From assembly GCF_028331445.1 (NCBI RefSeq), contig NZ_JAQMHX010000007.1:186001-250000 (forward strand): a stretch of DNA of 64,000 bases. The letters are read 5' to 3'. Position 1 is the stretch's first letter. Each line of letters opens with the position of its first letter. The notes beneath the pieces are model-generated. The model had not been told where the DNA came from and made no database searches. It saw nothing but the letters and a program-made list of their open reading frames with translations. Position numbers and translations under genes: made by a program. Source of the stretch: Candidatus Phyllobacterium onerii. GTDB taxonomy: Bacteria > Pseudomonadota > Alphaproteobacteria > Rhizobiales > Rhizobiaceae. Positions 26,277 through 37,086 of this stretch are shown here, piece by piece.

Positions 26277-27326
26277 ATGGCACAAAAGAAAGCGCACGAA
26301 GTCGACTCTTTCCTGAAACGGCTGGATCGCGCCTACCCGATCGTTCTGCTTTACGGACCGGACAAGGGCCTTGTGAGCGAGCGAGCCGACCTGTTCATCA
26401 AGCTCACCGGCCTCGCGAAAGACGACCCCTTTGCAATCATTCGACTTGATGCGGACGATATCAATGCCGAGCCAGGCAGGCTTTCTGACGAGGCAAACAC
26501 GATTTCCATGTTTGGTGGCGAGCGTTTGATCTGGGTGCGCAGCGCGGCAGGCCAGAAAGGATTGGCAGACGCCCTTGGGTTTCTTGCCAAAAACCCGCCC
26601 ACTGACACGTTTATCCTGGTCGAGGCCGGGGACCTGAAGAAAGGTGCGGGCTTGCGTGGCATCGTCGAGCAGAGCTCCAGCGCTATGGCCCTTCCCTGCT
26701 ATAGCGATGATGCACGTGGGATCGATGGCACTATTGACGATGTTCTCACGAAGAACCGGCTGCAGATCGCGCTGGATGCCCGCAATCTTCTCAAGGAAAG
26801 CCTTGGTGGTGATCGTCTCGCCACACGAGCCGAGCTCGACAAAATCTGCCTTTACGCATACGGCAAAGAGCGCATCTCTATTGACGATGTGCGCGAGATC
26901 ATCGGGGACGTCAGCGCCGTCTCCTATGAGACAATTGTCGATGCGATAATGGTTGGCAACATCATCGATTTCACTCACGCATTTGATCGCGTCATCGGGA
27001 CCGGTTCATCAAGTTTTCTTGTCCTCAGCGCTGCAATCCGCCAGTTTCAGTCGTTACAAACGTTACGTTACGGCATGGAAAACGAAGGAAAAAATGCGAG
27101 TCTCGCCGTTACGGCTGCTAGACCTCCGATTTTCTTTGCACGGAAAAAACTTGTAGAAACTGCTCTTCGGTATTGGACGACGCAATCATGCGCGCGTGCT
27201 CTCGAGCGGTTGCAACGAACGGTCCTTGAGAGCCGGCGCAACGCAGCGCTGGCCGTCCCGATCATCCGGCAATCCATGATTGCCCTCGCGGCCGAGGCAG
27301 CGCGTGGAGCGCGCAACAGCCGTTGA
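26277..27326 (+). CDS. holA: DNA polymerase III delta subunit
   Basis: 349 residues. It begins MAQKKAHEVDSFL as HolA proteins do, followed by LLYGPDKGLVSERAD, the degenerate nucleotide-binding loop of this non-ATPase clamp-loader arm. Delta opens the beta clamp. The ATG at 26277 is preferred; an in-frame ATG at 26109 lies inside the tRNA. It ends 9 bases from the convergent parB, inside the origin-proximal cluster. Confidence 0.92.
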   Translation: MAQKKAHEVDSFLKRLDRAYPIVLLYGPDKGLVSERADLFIKLTGLAKDDPFAIIRLDADDINAEPGRLSDEANTISMFGGERLIWVRSAAGQKGLADALGFLAKNPPTDTFILVEAGDLKKGAGLRGIVEQSSSAMALPCYSDDARGIDGTIDDVLTKNRLQIALDARNLLKESLGGDRLATRAELDKICLYAYGKERISIDDVREIIGDVSAVSYETIVDAIMVGNIIDFTHAFDRVIGTGSSSFLVLSAAIRQFQSLQTLRYGMENEGKNASLAVTAARPPIFFARKKLVETALRYWTTQSCARALERLQRTVLESRRNAALAVPIIRQSMIALAAEAARGARNSR

Positions 27327-27335
27327 AAAATTTCA

Positions 27336-28244
27336 TCAGGCAAGACCGCCCCACTTCGCACGATTTTGAAGGCGCTGGCAGATCTCATCAAGCTGCTCCA
27401 GCGTCGTATAATGGATGCGGACATCGCCACCATTGTTCACGTGATTGACCGATACGCGCATTCCCATGACATCTGAAAGCAGCTTCTCCAAGGCCTTGGT
27501 ATCCGCGTCCTTTCCCTCCCCGGCCTCGGCTTTCGGCTTGACAGCTGACGGCTTGCCACCATCCTGCGCAAGCGCTTCAGCCTGGCGTACTGATAAGCCA
27601 CCCTTGATGATTTTTTCCGCAAGCCCAGCTGGATCTTCCGTAGTGATGAGGGTGCGGGCATGACCAGCCGACAACGAACCATTTGTAATCATGTCGCGCA
27701 CTGAGTCAGGTAGTTTGAGCAGCCGCAGCGTATTGGCAACGTGACTACGGCTCTTGCCGATCACCTGTGCCAGGTCGGCTTGGGTATACTCGTGATCATC
27801 GATAAGCTGTTGATATCCCATACCTTCTTCGATGGGATTGAGGTCGGCGCGCTGCACGTTTTCGATGATTGCGAGTTCAAGCGCGACGCGATCATCAACT
27901 TCGCGGATAATGACCGGGACTGTCGCAAGCCCGGCGCGCTGGGCCGCGCGCCAGCGGCGTTCACCCGCAATCAATTCGTAATGGCCAGCGGAATCCTTTG
28001 CCGGACGAACAACCACGGGTTGGACGATGCCATGCTCCCGAATCGACTGTGTCAGGTCTTCGAGATCGCCTTCTGTAAATTGGCGGCGTGGATTGCGCGG
28101 ATTTCGTGTTATGAACTCGATAGGGATTTGGCGGTCCAGATTCCCCACAGACTGTGGGCTCGCTTCATCAGGCACACGGTCCATCTCGCCTATCAGGGCT
28201 GCCAGACCGCGGCCCAAACGTTTTTTCGACAGGTCTTCATTCAT
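27336..28244 (-). CDS. parB: chromosome partitioning protein ParB
   Basis: 302 residues. RLGRGLAALIGE at the N-terminus interacts with ParA. The CTPase/clamp domain includes IRENGIVQP-type and GERRWRAAQ blocks (about 90-125), and the helix-turn-helix (about 150-190) contains GKSRSHVANTLRLL. ParB loads on parS sites and spreads as a CTP-dependent clamp. It follows parA by 42 bases. Four parS-like sites in this window are its likely targets. Confidence 0.95.
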   Translation of the reverse strand: MNEDLSKKRLGRGLAALIGEMDRVPDEASPQSVGNLDRQIPIEFITRNPRNPRRQFTEGDLEDLTQSIREHGIVQPVVVRPAKDSAGHYELIAGERRWRAAQRAGLATVPVIIREVDDRVALELAIIENVQRADLNPIEEGMGYQQLIDDHEYTQADLAQVIGKSRSHVANTLRLLKLPDSVRDMITNGSLSAGHARTLITTEDPAGLAEKIIKGGLSVRQAEALAQDGGKPSAVKPKAEAGEGKDADTKALEKLLSDVMGMRVSVNHVNNGGDVRIHYTTLEQLDEICQRLQNRAKWGGLA

Positions 28245-28286
28245 TGCAATAGGGCTCTCATAAATGTTTCGTATACGAATTGATCA

Positions 28287-29081
28287 CTACGCTGCACGCA
28301 AATGGCGCTCTCTCTGAATAACTTCGGATGCGAGCTGCAGATAAGCCTGGCTGCCCGCACATTTCAGATCATATAAAATCGCCGGGATTCCGTAGGATGG
28401 CGCCTCGGAAACCCGAACATTGCGCGGTATAACTGTCCGGTACACCTTATCGCCCATAAAGGATCGTACATCATCGACGACCTGTGTAGCGAGATTGTTA
28501 CGCCCATCGAACATAGTCAGTACGATTCCCTGGATCGTCAGATTCGGATTGAGCGCCGTCCTGACCTGATTAACCGTCTCCAGAAGCTGACTTAATCCTT
28601 CAAGCGCGAAGAACTCGCACTGCAATGGAACCAGCACCGAATCGGCTGCAGCCATCGCATTCATGGTCAATAGATTGAGCGACGGAGGGCAGTCGATCAA
28701 GATGTAAGTGAAGGGAGACGCCTTCACACCGCCACGAAACGCCTTGCGGAGCCGCGTAGCGCGGTCAGACGCGTTCGAGATCTCCATTTCGACGCCAAGA
28801 AGATCCAGCGTGGATGGAATTAGCGACAAATTTGGCACCGCCGTCGGAACAGCGGCCTCCTCGACGGAAGCGGCCTGCATCAGGACATCGTAGGACGATA
28901 TCGTTCGATTCTTTCGATCGATCCCAAGACCGGTGCTCGCATTGCCTTGGGGGTCAAGATCGACAATCAGAACCGTCTCGCCAATAGCCGCCAGTGCCGT
29001 GGCCAGATTGATCGCGGTTGTGGTTTTACCCACTCCGCCCTTTTGATTGGCTATAGTAATGATGCGAGTCTGGCTGTTCAT
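28287..29081 (-). CDS. parA: chromosome partitioning ATPase ParA
   Basis: 264 residues. The deviant Walker A KGGVGKTT lies near residues 15-22, with Walker A' DLDPQGNAS and switch IDCPPSL further on: a Soj/ParA chromosomal type without the N-terminal helix-turn-helix of plasmid ParAs. It drives origin segregation with ParB. The ATG at 29081 has AGGAAG 7 bases upstream; the frame could extend to 29132 but those residues are unlike ParA. Confidence 0.95.
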   Translation of the reverse strand: MNSQTRIITIANQKGGVGKTTTAINLATALAAIGETVLIVDLDPQGNASTGLGIDRKNRTISSYDVLMQAASVEEAAVPTAVPNLSLIPSTLDLLGVEMEISNASDRATRLRKAFRGGVKASPFTYILIDCPPSLNLLTMNAMAAADSVLVPLQCEFFALEGLSQLLETVNQVRTALNPNLTIQGIVLTMFDGRNNLATQVVDDVRSFMGDKVYRTVIPRNVRVSEAPSYGIPAILYDLKCAGSQAYLQLASEVIQRERHLRAA

Positions 29082-29135
29082 CGCTTGGCTTCCTGAGCAA
29101 AACGTTGATCGGGGCCGATCAAGCGAATGCAAATT

Positions 29136-29780
29136 CTATACGTTCGTGCCGTTCCGTCTCAAATTGCTGATTTGCAGGACTACAGAATCTTTGTCGACGG
29201 CACTTTCACGTTCTACCAGATCAAACGACCACGCGTCACGGCTTTCCTCGATTTCCCTGCGGTAATCCCGTCCTTTTTGAAAAAGCGCGGCTGCACCCCG
29301 GGTCAACCAAGGCTCCGCAAGCGTAAATAAGCTGGTCAACGAGGCAAGAGCGCGGGCAGTTACGATATCCGGAGGAGCTATTTTGTTCCATGCAGCATCG
29401 ATTCGCATAGCATGGACGGTCCCTGGGGCTGAGAATTGCCCAATCGCGGTGCGCAAAAAAGCAGCCTTCTTGCCGTTGCTTTCGACCAGATCGATACTGC
29501 TCGCCGGTCTTTGTTTCAGAAGAATTGCCAGTATAATACCTGGAAACCCACCGCCGGAGCCAAGATCCAGCCACTTCAGGGCATTTGGTGCCATGTCGAA
29601 AAGTTGAGCACTATCGACAATATGCCGTTCCCAGAGCTGATCGAGTGTTGAGGGCGACGCCAGATTAATTGCCGTTGACCACTTACGGAAGAGCTCTTCA
29701 AAGCCATTAAGATTATCCATTGTTTCACGTGAAACAGTGGATACAACCTCTTTCAGGCGTCTTTCACGGGCAGAACTCAC
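29136..29780 (-). CDS. rsmG: 16S rRNA 7-methylguanosine-527 methyltransferase RsmG (GidB)
   Basis: 214 residues. The SAM-binding motif is [16 protein letters not shown], preceded by the LWERHIVDS block typical of GidB. It methylates N7 of G527 in 16S rRNA; loss gives low-level streptomycin resistance in other bacteria. It overlaps the mnmG stop by 4 bases. A perfect parS site is embedded in codons 15-20, where it reads as Val-Ser-Arg-Glu-Thr. Confidence 0.93.
   Translation of the reverse strand: MSSARERRLKEVVSTVSRETMDNLNGFEELFRKWSTAINLASPSTLDQLWERHIVDSAQLFDMAPNALKWLDLGSGGGFPGIILAILLKQRPASSIDLVESNGKKAAFLRTAIGQFSAPGTVHAMRIDAAWNKIAPPDIVTARALASLTSLFTLAEPWLTRGAAALFQKGRDYRREIEESRDAWSFDLVERESAVDKDSVVLQISNLRRNGTNV
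29721..29736. other. parS site 1 (inside rsmG)
   Basis: TGTTTCACGTGAAACA is a perfect 16-bp palindrome identical to the consensus bound by ParB of most bacteria. Confidence 0.93.
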
Positions 29781-31642
29781 GCCACATCACGCCTGGCAGT
29801 CCGGCGTATCTGGGTGATGATGAGCGCCACTGCTGCGGGAGTCATGCCATCAATACGCTGCGCTTCCGCAATTGATCGCGGCTGCCGCTGCTTCAACTTT
29901 TGCTTTAGCTCATTTGACAGGCCAGGTGTCGTGGAAAAATCAATCGACTGCGGAATTAGCAAGGATTCTTCGCGCTCCATGGCGGCTACGTCGGCTTTCT
30001 GTCGGTCAAGATAGACCGCGTATTGTGCTTCGATGGCCAGCGCATCAGCAATGCGACCATCGATCTCGCTTAGCTCCGGCCAAATTTGCTGGAGACGCAC
30101 GAAATCGATATCCGGAAACGCCAACAGGTCATAGGCCGAACGCCGGATACCATCCTGGTTCAAATGGAGATCCGCCCGCGCTGCCGCGTTGGGGGTAATC
30201 GTTAGACCTTTTGTAAGTGCGCGCGCTGCATCAAGATCACGCGCCCGGTCAGCAAAGCGTTCCTTGCGGGTCGCGCCAAGAATGCCAAGTCGTTCAGCCA
30301 TCGGAGTCAAGCGTTCATCAGCATTGTCAGCCCGAAGCGACAACCGGAATTCCGCCCGGGATGTAAACATGCGGTATGGTTCGCTCACGCCGCGGGACGT
30401 AAGATCGTCCACCATGACGCCAATATACGCCTCCGTCCGTTGAATAATGACAGGGTCGGAGCCGGCAGCGAGACGAGCAGCATTGAGACCCGCAAGCAGA
30501 CCTTGTGCAGCGGCTTCCTCATAACCTGTGGTTCCGTTGATCTGGCCCGCCATGAATAGGCCCGAAATACGGCGCGTTTGCAAGGCGCGATCGAGTTCGC
30601 GCGGATCTACAAAATCATACTCGATGGCGTAGCCAGGCTGCAACATAATAGCCTGCTCCAGACCCGGTATCGTTTTCAAGAGATCGAGCTGGACCTCCTC
30701 CGGCAGCGAGGTCGAGATGCCGTTGGGATACACCGTGTCGTCGTCGAGGCCTTCCGGCTCAAGAAATATCTGGTGTCCATCACGATCGCCAAACTTTACA
30801 ATCTTATCTTCGACGGACGGACAGTAACGCGGCCCGATACCTTCGATGGAACCGGAATACATGGCCGATCGATGCAAGTTCGCCCGAATAATTGCATGTG
30901 TTTCCGGCGTCGTTCGCGTAATCCCACAATCTATCTGTGGGTTTCGGATGGAATCCGTCATCAGTGAAAACGGCAAGGGGTCCGCATCGGCGGACTGCAC
31001 ATCCAGGTTCTGCCAATCGATCGAACGCCCGTCAAGCCGTGGCGGCGTACCAGTCTTCAGGCGCCCGAGCGCGAACTCATGCTTCGTCAAAGTGTCCGAG
31101 AGGCCGAGGGCAGGGGCTTCGCCGATACGTCCAGCAGGGATCTGCTTTTCCCCAATATGAATGAGACCACGCAGAAATGTTCCCGTTGTTAGAACCACTG
31201 ACGCGCAGGATAGCACACGCCCATCCATCAATTGGACTCCCACAACCCTGCCATTCTTAATAGCGAGGTCACTGGCACCGCCCTCAACGACAGTTAGATC
31301 GCTTTGCTCGGCAATTGCCTGTTGCATGGCTACCCGATAGAGCTTGCGATCCGCCTGGGTGCGCGGACCGCGCACGGCAGCGCCCTTTCGCCTATTGAGC
31401 AGGCGAAACTGAATGCCGCCAGCGTCGGCCACACGGCCCATGAGCCCATCAAGTGCATCGATCTCGCGGACGAGATGACCCTTGCCCAATCCCCCGATTG
31501 CCGGATTGCACGACATGACTCCGATGGTGTCAGCACGATGGGTGATCAGCGCCGTCCTGGCGCCAGAGCGTGCGGAAGCTGCCGCTGCCTCACAGCCGGC
31601 GTGACCACCACCAATAATGATGACATCAAAAGCGTTTTCCAC
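29777..31642 (-). CDS. mnmG: tRNA uridine-34 5-carboxymethylaminomethyl enzyme, FAD subunit
   Basis: 621 residues. The Rossmann motif [12 protein letters not shown] (9-20) binds FAD, and [24 protein letters not shown] is the family's second block. With MnmE it adds cmnm5 to the wobble uridine of several tRNAs, helping reading frame maintenance. First gene of a coupled mnmG-rsmG-parA-parB series; a parS site lies 80 bases upstream of its start. Also known as GidA. Confidence 0.95.
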   Translation of the reverse strand: MENAFDVIIIGGGHAGCEAAAASARSGARTALITHRADTIGVMSCNPAIGGLGKGHLVREIDALDGLMGRVADAGGIQFRLLNRRKGAAVRGPRTQADRKLYRVAMQQAIAEQSDLTVVEGGASDLAIKNGRVVGVQLMDGRVLSCASVVLTTGTFLRGLIHIGEKQIPAGRIGEAPALGLSDTLTKHEFALGRLKTGTPPRLDGRSIDWQNLDVQSADADPLPFSLMTDSIRNPQIDCGITRTTPETHAIIRANLHRSAMYSGSIEGIGPRYCPSVEDKIVKFGDRDGHQIFLEPEGLDDDTVYPNGISTSLPEEVQLDLLKTIPGLEQAIMLQPGYAIEYDFVDPRELDRALQTRRISGLFMAGQINGTTGYEEAAAQGLLAGLNAARLAAGSDPVIIQRTEAYIGVMVDDLTSRGVSEPYRMFTSRAEFRLSLRADNADERLTPMAERLGILGATRKERFADRARDLDAARALTKGLTITPNAAARADLHLNQDGIRRSAYDLLAFPDIDFVRLQQIWPELSEIDGRIADALAIEAQYAVYLDRQKADVAAMEREESLLIPQSIDFSTTPGLSNELKQKLKQRQPRSIAEAQRIDGMTPAAVALIITQIRRTARRDVA

Positions 31643-31721
31643 GTGCCAGAACTTTCAAAGATTCGAATCGTGCCTTGATGGGCAAAACCGCGCTGTGAGT
31701 CAAGTACAAGCGAGTATGACA

Positions 31722-31737
31722 TGTTTCACGTGAAACA
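31722..31737. other. parS site 2 (upstream of mnmG)
   Basis: TGTTTCACGTGAAACA, a perfect consensus palindrome in non-coding DNA. Confidence 0.93.
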
Positions 31738-31814
31738 ATTTGGCGTTATCACGATTCGCGCCAGTCCTCACCACGCCCTCATCTTGAGTCTGGCCATTGT
31801 TTGCATGCTGGGAA

Positions 31815-31875
31815 GACGGGCGGTCGTCGAAGCGCGTCTTTGTAGAATTAAAATGCGATCCGAAGACCGCCCGTC
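31815..31875. repeat. long imperfect inverted repeat
   Basis: The left arm 31815-31835 (starting GACGGGCGGTC) and the right arm 31855-31875 (ending GACCGCCCGTC) match at about 17 of 21 positions, with a 19-base AT-rich loop. As RNA it would be a long stable hairpin. It could be a palindromic intergenic repeat, a small structured RNA or a transposon-end remnant. Confidence 0.7.
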
Positions 31876-32059
31876 CGGCGTCTTTTGATCCCGTCCGTTC
31901 CGCTTGGGAGGCCTCGACTTTGAGTGAATTGCTTCGCCCACTGCCGAAAGCCCCTTTCGAAGTGCTCGTCCAGCACACGCCAGTCGTAGTACCGGCAGGG
32001 GAACCCTTGGACAGAACTTTCCCGGACAGCGGGTCCGTTACCCGCCATCGGAGGCGCCG

Positions 32060-32107
32060 ATCCTCTCCCCACTTCGAACGGCTCCGGAAGCAGTTCCCGT
32101 GGAGAGG
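32060..32107. repeat. inverted repeat with CCTCTCC/GGAGAGG arms
   Basis: CCTCTCCCCAC (32062-32072) opposes GTGGAGAGG (32099-32107). Such arms are common in REP-like intergenic palindromes of alphaproteobacteria. Confidence 0.5.
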
Positions 32108-32224
32108 ACGGGGATAGAATAAGTGAGGTTTGGAGGTGTTGGATAAATGGCCACGATTATTTTGATCCGCAAGTTTGATCGGAGCGCCTTCAAGGCAGCA
32201 GATCTGCCGGATGGGAATGCCGCC

Positions 32225-32254
32225 GTGCGTGGTTCGACAAGCTCACCATGAGGG
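32225..32254. repeat. dispersed intergenic repeat fragment
   Basis: The stretch around GGTTCGACAAGCTCACCATG translates on the opposite strand to HGELVEPR, a peptide I recognise as a frequent artefact of a repeat family scattered through alphaproteobacterial intergenic DNA. The copy number in this genome cannot be seen from one window. Confidence 0.55.
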
Positions 32255-32385
32255 AAATGGGTTGATTGCAGCAATAAACAGTCTTCGGAATCGTCTACCA
32301 GCGCTGACCCTAACGTGGAGGCCGGGGCTTTAGACGCATTGCCGACGCCTTAACCCATCGGAAACTTTATCCCTGCCTCGGAGTA

Positions 32386-32401
32386 TGTTTCACGTGAATC
32401 A
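32386..32401. other. parS-like site 3 (end of mnmE)
   Basis: TGTTTCACGTGAATCA differs from the consensus at one base. It overlaps the mnmE stop codon region. Confidence 0.8.
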
Positions 32402-33736
32402 TTTGCCGATACAAAATTGCGAGAAGACAACATCCAAGATATCCTCGACATCAACATCGCCGGTAATCCGGCCCAGCGAATGCGATGCGCGACGCAAATA
32501 TTCAGCCCGAACCTCCAGAGGCGCCGTCTCTTCACGAATGGCAGCACCGATCTCCCTGTCGGTTTCCACCAGGAGTTCCATGTGCCGGCGGCGCGTGGGC
32601 AACGGGTCCGAGAGATTACCAGCAGCAAGCTCTGCCCGTTTAGAGAGCGCCTCCAACAAATCATCCAGTCCTTCCCCTGTTCGGGTGGAGATGACTAGAT
32701 CATACTTGGCAGCCGCCGAAGAAGGCAGCACGAGATCACATTTCGTGCCAAGACGGAGTGTTACGTTATCTGCAACATCGTCCAACGCAGGCGCAACCGG
32801 GTTCGATAGATCGGTTAAGGTAATTACCAAATCCGCCACGGACGCTTGTTCTCGAGCGCGGTCGATCCCTATTCTCTCGACCTTGCCCTCCGTTTCGCGC
32901 AAGCCAGCCGTATCAGTAACCAGCACAGGAAGTCCGTTCAGATCGAGCTTTATCTCGATCAGATCCCGCGTTGTACCAGGCTCGTCGGACACGATGGCAA
33001 CGTCGCGACCCGCCAGCGCATTGAGAAGGCTGGATTTGCCCGCATTCGGCGCCCCGACGATAACCACGCGAAAACCGTCCCGGACCGTCGCACCGCGTTT
33101 TCCGTCTGCAACATGCTTGTCCATGCGGTCCGCCAAATCGCGCATCGACCTCCAGACTTGATCGGAGACGGATCCTGGGACATCCGATTCGTCGGCAAAA
33201 TCGAGCTCGGCTTCGATTAAAGCTCGCGCGCGTATCAGTTCAGTGCGCCACGACGCATAGAGAGTGGCTTGGGTTCCCGAAGAAATCTGTAGCGCAAGCC
33301 TGCGTTGGCCGTCGGTCTCCGCCGCTATCAAGTCGGCAAGGCCCTCGGCAACTGTCAGATCAAATTTGCCATTGGCAAAAGCCCGGCGGGTAAACTCTCC
33401 CGCCTCGGCCAACCGGCAGCCTTCAAATTTGTACAACGCGGTAATCATAGCGTCCACAACGGCCTTGCCTCCGTGAAGATGGAGCTCAGCGCAATCCTCG
33501 CCAGTAAAGCTCGCCGGCGCTGGAAAGAACAGTACCAGTCCACGATCAATGGGACTGTTGTCTGAATCCCTGAAGGATCGCAAGGCGGCAATCCTCGGCT
33601 CGGGAAGGCCTCCGGATATCGTTTCGATCACGAATCGAGTCTGTGGTCCGGAGATGCGCATGACAGCAACGCCAGAGGGAAGCCTGCCGCTGGAGAGGGC
33701 GAAAATCGTTTCGCCAAAAACATGGTTCTGTTTCAT
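32399..33736 (-). CDS. mnmE: tRNA modification GTPase MnmE (TrmE)
   Basis: 445 residues: an N-terminal formyl-THF-binding domain (1-120), then a G domain inserted in helices with G1 GAPNAGKSS (228-236) and DTAGLR (275-280), and the C-terminal FCIGK (441-445) with the catalytic Cys. It works with MnmG on wobble-uridine modification. The ATG at 33736 starts MKQNHVFGETIFALSSG; the open frame to 33826 runs into the divergent gene. Confidence 0.95.
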   Translation of the reverse strand: MKQNHVFGETIFALSSGRLPSGVAVMRISGPQTRFVIETISGGLPEPRIAALRSFRDSDNSPIDRGLVLFFPAPASFTGEDCAELHLHGGKAVVDAMITALYKFEGCRLAEAGEFTRRAFANGKFDLTVAEGLADLIAAETDGQRRLALQISSGTQATLYASWRTELIRARALIEAELDFADESDVPGSVSDQVWRSMRDLADRMDKHVADGKRGATVRDGFRVVIVGAPNAGKSSLLNALAGRDVAIVSDEPGTTRDLIEIKLDLNGLPVLVTDTAGLRETEGKVERIGIDRAREQASVADLVITLTDLSNPVAPALDDVADNVTLRLGTKCDLVLPSSAAAKYDLVISTRTGEGLDDLLEALSKRAELAAGNLSDPLPTRRRHMELLVETDREIGAAIREETAPLEVRAEYLRRASHSLGRITGDVDVEDILDVVFSQFCIGK

Positions 33737-33809
33737 TTCATTCAATCCGCGCCTACACTGGGCCTTGATAGACTGTCGTGTTGCATTCGAAAAGGGTGTT
33801 GCAGTTTCG

Positions 33810-35817
33810 ATGTTTGAGAAAGCCAATCTGCTCGGCTACGAGTCCAGCCCCTATCTCCGCCAGCATGCGGCAAACCCTGTCCACTGGCGGCCCTGGGGCA
33901 AGCGCGCTTTGGACGAGGCTCGCGAAACCGGAAAGCCCATTCTGTTATCCGTCGGCTACGCTGCCTGCCATTGGTGCCATGTCATGGCGCATGAGTGTTT
34001 CGAAGACGCTGAAGTCGCTGCACTGATGAACGATCTGTACGTCAATGTGAAGGTGGATCGCGAAGAGCGGCCTGACATCGATCAAATATATATGGCCGCT
34101 CTCGGAGCTATGGGCCAACAGGGCGGCTGGCCGCTGACGATGTTCCTGACGCCGGAGGCAAAGCCCTTCTGGGGAGGAACGTATTTCCCAAAGCATTCCA
34201 AGTATGGCAGGCCGGGCTTCCTTGACGTGCTACCTTCGATCAACTCAGCCTGGCTTCAGGATCGGACGCGCGTCGAGCAAAATGTCCGTCTGATTACCAA
34301 CCACGTGAGCGGGCGGCTTAACGCCCAAGCAGAGTCCACCCCGATTGATAAAGATCTGTTCGATCAATTTGCCGCCGATGTCTACAGCTTGATCGATCTA
34401 TCAAAGGGAGGCCTGTCTGGTGCCCCCAAATTTCCAAACGCTCCCTTCATGGACACCTTGTGGCTATCCTTGCTCCGAAATGGCGACATAGCACATCGGG
34501 ATGCATTTCTAACCAGTCTGAAAACAATGCTTCAAGGCGGGATTTACGATCATCTGGGCGGCGGACTATCGCGCTATTCGGTCGATGATAATTGGCTGGT
34601 GCCGCACTTCGAAAAGATGCTCTACGACAATGCGCAGCTCATACGCCACGCCACATACGCATATGGCCGGACCCAAGATGAATTGTTGCGTAACCGAATC
34701 GAAGAAACGGTCGGGTGGCTGCAGCGCGAAATGCTTATAGACGGACGCTTTGCATCCAGTCTTGACGCTGACAGCGAAGGGGAGGAGGGTCGCTTCTACG
34801 TCTGGGAGGCTGCCCAAATCCCTGATGAACCAGAACTCCAGACTTTCCGCCAAGTCTATGACGTGCACGAGGAGGGGAACTGGGAGGGAAAGACGATCCT
34901 CAATCGCCTCCACGCTCTCGACAGCCTCGATGCCGACGTTGAACGACAACTGGCCGGCGCAAGGCAGAGGCTCTTTTCCATACGGGAGAACCGTGTTCGC
35001 CCCGGACGGGATGATAAAGCATTAACCGATTGGAAACGGTCTGATGATCCGCGCGCTTGCGGAGGCTGCACGCGCATTCGATCGACCGGATTGGTTGCAA
35101 CTAGGCGCAACAGCTTATCGTTCCATATCCGAATCGACTGTGGATGGGCGGCTTCCACATTCGGTCCTCGGTGAGTCGCGACTGTTTCCAGGGCTATCAT
35201 CAGACTATGCCGCGATGATCAACGCCGCTCTGTCGCTCTATCAGGCGACGCAGGAAAAGCCATATATCAAGGATGCGGAGCATTGGCTGACAATGCTGGA
35301 TAAATGGCATAAGACCGAGGACGGTAATTATGCCCTTAGCGCCTCTGACAGTGCGGATGTTATCATTCGCGTGCGCGGCGATCAGGATGAGGCGATACCC
35401 AGCGCGACCAGCCAGGTCATAGAAGCAATGACGCGCCTGGCGACGATAACCGGGGATGAGGAACTTCGGCAAAATGCGGAAAACATTGCTGAGAATGCGC
35501 TGGGCCGGGTGCTTCAACAGCGTTACGGACAGGCTGGGGTTTTCAACAGCGCCAGCCTTCTGCTTGAGCCGTTGAAACTGGTTATCGTTGCGCCGGAGTT
35601 AGATCATCCCCTTATGAAACTGGCGGCTCACACACCTGACCCACGCCGTACCGACATATGGATTGCGTTTCGCAAAGGCGAAAAGATGAAACTCGTTCCA
35701 GGCGCCGGCGAGGTCACAATAAACAAACCCGCAGCCTATTTGTGCCGCGGGTTCGTCTGTCTTGCACCAGTGGAGACAACCGAAGAGCTTCAAGCACTGC
35801 TTCGGCCAAATCCTTAA
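33810..35817 (+). pseudogene. thioredoxin-domain protein YyaL (DUF255 family), frameshifted
   Basis: Two adjacent frames together encode one full-length DUF255/YyaL protein (about 668 residues). The first part has the thioredoxin-like start with ACHWCHVM, then the (alpha/alpha)6-barrel region with LSLKTMLQGGIYDHLGGG-like and HFEKMLYDNAQL blocks. Near 35034-35036 the sequence reads GGAAACGG; removing one A restores the family motif DWNGLM and joins to the second frame at 35035-35817. It is either a real inactivating insertion, a programmed slip, or a sequencing error in an A-run. The family role is uncertain. It diverges from mnmE and converges with rho. Confidence 0.85.
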
Positions 35818-35820
35818 CCG

Positions 35821-37086
35821 TTACGTATTCATCGAATCGAAGAATTCACCATTGGTCTTGGTCTGCTTGAGCTTGTCGATAAGGAACTCGATGGCATCTG
35901 TCGTGCCCATGGGAGCGAGAATACGGCGCAGAACGAAAATCTTCTGCAGATCCTGGCGTGGCACGAGAAGGTCTTCCTTACGCGTCCCGGATTTCAGAAT
36001 ATCCATAGACGGGAAGATACGCTTGTCGGCGACCTTGCGGTCGAGCACGATTTCGGAATTGCCGGTACCCTTGAACTCTTCGAAGATGACTTCATCCATA
36101 CGGCTGCCCGTATCGATCAGCGCTGTTGCGATAATCGTCAGCGAACCGCCTTCTTCGATATTGCGCGCAGCACCAAAGAAACGCTTTGGCCGCTGCAGGG
36201 CATTGGCATCGACACCACCGGTCAATACCTTACCGGACGACGGCACCACGGTATTGTAGGCCCGGCCAAGCCGGGTAATGGAATCGAGCAGAATGACAAC
36301 ATCGCGGCCATGTTCGACAAGACGCTTTGCCTTCTCGATAACCATCTCCGCGACCTGTACGTGGCGTGACGCGGGCTCATCGAAAGTAGACGACACGACT
36401 TCGCCCTTCACCGAGCGTTGCATGTCGGTCACTTCTTCCGGACGTTCGTCGATCAGAAGCACGATAAGATAGCATTCCGGATGATTGGCAGTGATCGAAT
36501 GCGCAATATTCTGCAAGAGGACGGTTTTACCCGTGCGGGGCGGCGCAACAATCAGTCCGCGCTGGCCTTTGCCAAGTGGCGCGACCAGATCGATGACGCG
36601 AGCGGAAAGATCCTTGGTAGTAGGATTCTCCAGTTCCATCTTGAAGCGCTCATTTGGATAGAGCGGCGTCAGATTGTCAAAATGGATCTTGTGGCGGATT
36701 TTTTCCGGATCTTCGAAGTTGATGGTATTGACCTTGAGAAGGGCGAAATAACGCTCACCTTCCTTCGGTCCGCGGATAGGGCCTTCCACCGTATCGCCTG
36801 TCTTCAGCGAAAAACGCCGGATCTGCGATGGTGAAATGTAGATGTCATCGGGGCCCGGCAGATAATTGGCATTGGCGGAGCGCATGAAGCCGAAGCCATC
36901 CTGCAAAATCTCGACCACGCCTTCGCCGATGATTTCTACCTCCTGCGAGGCCAGTTTTTTCAAGATCGCAAACATCAATTCCTGTTTGCGCATGACGCTG
37001 GCGTTTTCAACTTCAAGCGATTCGGCAAAGGCGAGAAGGTCAACCGCGGTCTTGTTCTTGAGTTCTTGTAGTTTCATTTCCTGCAT
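35821..37086 (-). CDS. rho: transcription termination factor Rho
   Basis: 421 residues. The RNA-binding N-domain has GFGFMRS and [16 protein letters not shown] (about 70-105), the P-loop is APPRTGKT (about 180), and [15 protein letters not shown] is the Walker B region. The hexameric helicase ends transcription. Length is standard. It is third in the series hemE-hemJ-rho, reading away from the origin, with 197 non-coding bases before it that may carry an autoregulated leader. Confidence 0.97.
   Translation of the reverse strand: MQEMKLQELKNKTAVDLLAFAESLEVENASVMRKQELMFAILKKLASQEVEIIGEGVVEILQDGFGFMRSANANYLPGPDDIYISPSQIRRFSLKTGDTVEGPIRGPKEGERYFALLKVNTINFEDPEKIRHKIHFDNLTPLYPNERFKMELENPTTKDLSARVIDLVAPLGKGQRGLIVAPPRTGKTVLLQNIAHSITANHPECYLIVLLIDERPEEVTDMQRSVKGEVVSSTFDEPASRHVQVAEMVIEKAKRLVEHGRDVVILLDSITRLGRAYNTVVPSSGKVLTGGVDANALQRPKRFFGAARNIEEGGSLTIIATALIDTGSRMDEVIFEEFKGTGNSEIVLDRKVADKRIFPSMDILKSGTRKEDLLVPRQDLQKIFVLRRILAPMGTTDAIEFLIDKLKQTKTNGEFFDSMNT

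Larger units (their letters stand above)
31643..32398. other. 756-base intergenic region between mnmE and mnmG
   Basis: No convincing gene: frames on both strands lack family likeness or good starts, and two are explained by repeats. It contains two parS sites (31722 and 32386), a 21-bp imperfect inverted repeat (31815-31875), a GGAGAGG-type inverted repeat (32060-32107) and a short dispersed-repeat-like block (32225-32254). The mnmG promoter must lie near its left end. Confidence 0.7.

Noticed and set aside
27433-27448. Fifth parS-like sequence within parB
   Set aside because: Only the central CACGTG and a few flanking bases fit; the arms do not match the consensus.
31797-32117. 106-codon plus-strand frame in the mnmE-mnmG gap
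   Set aside because: No good ribosome site or family likeness, and it runs through the inverted repeats.
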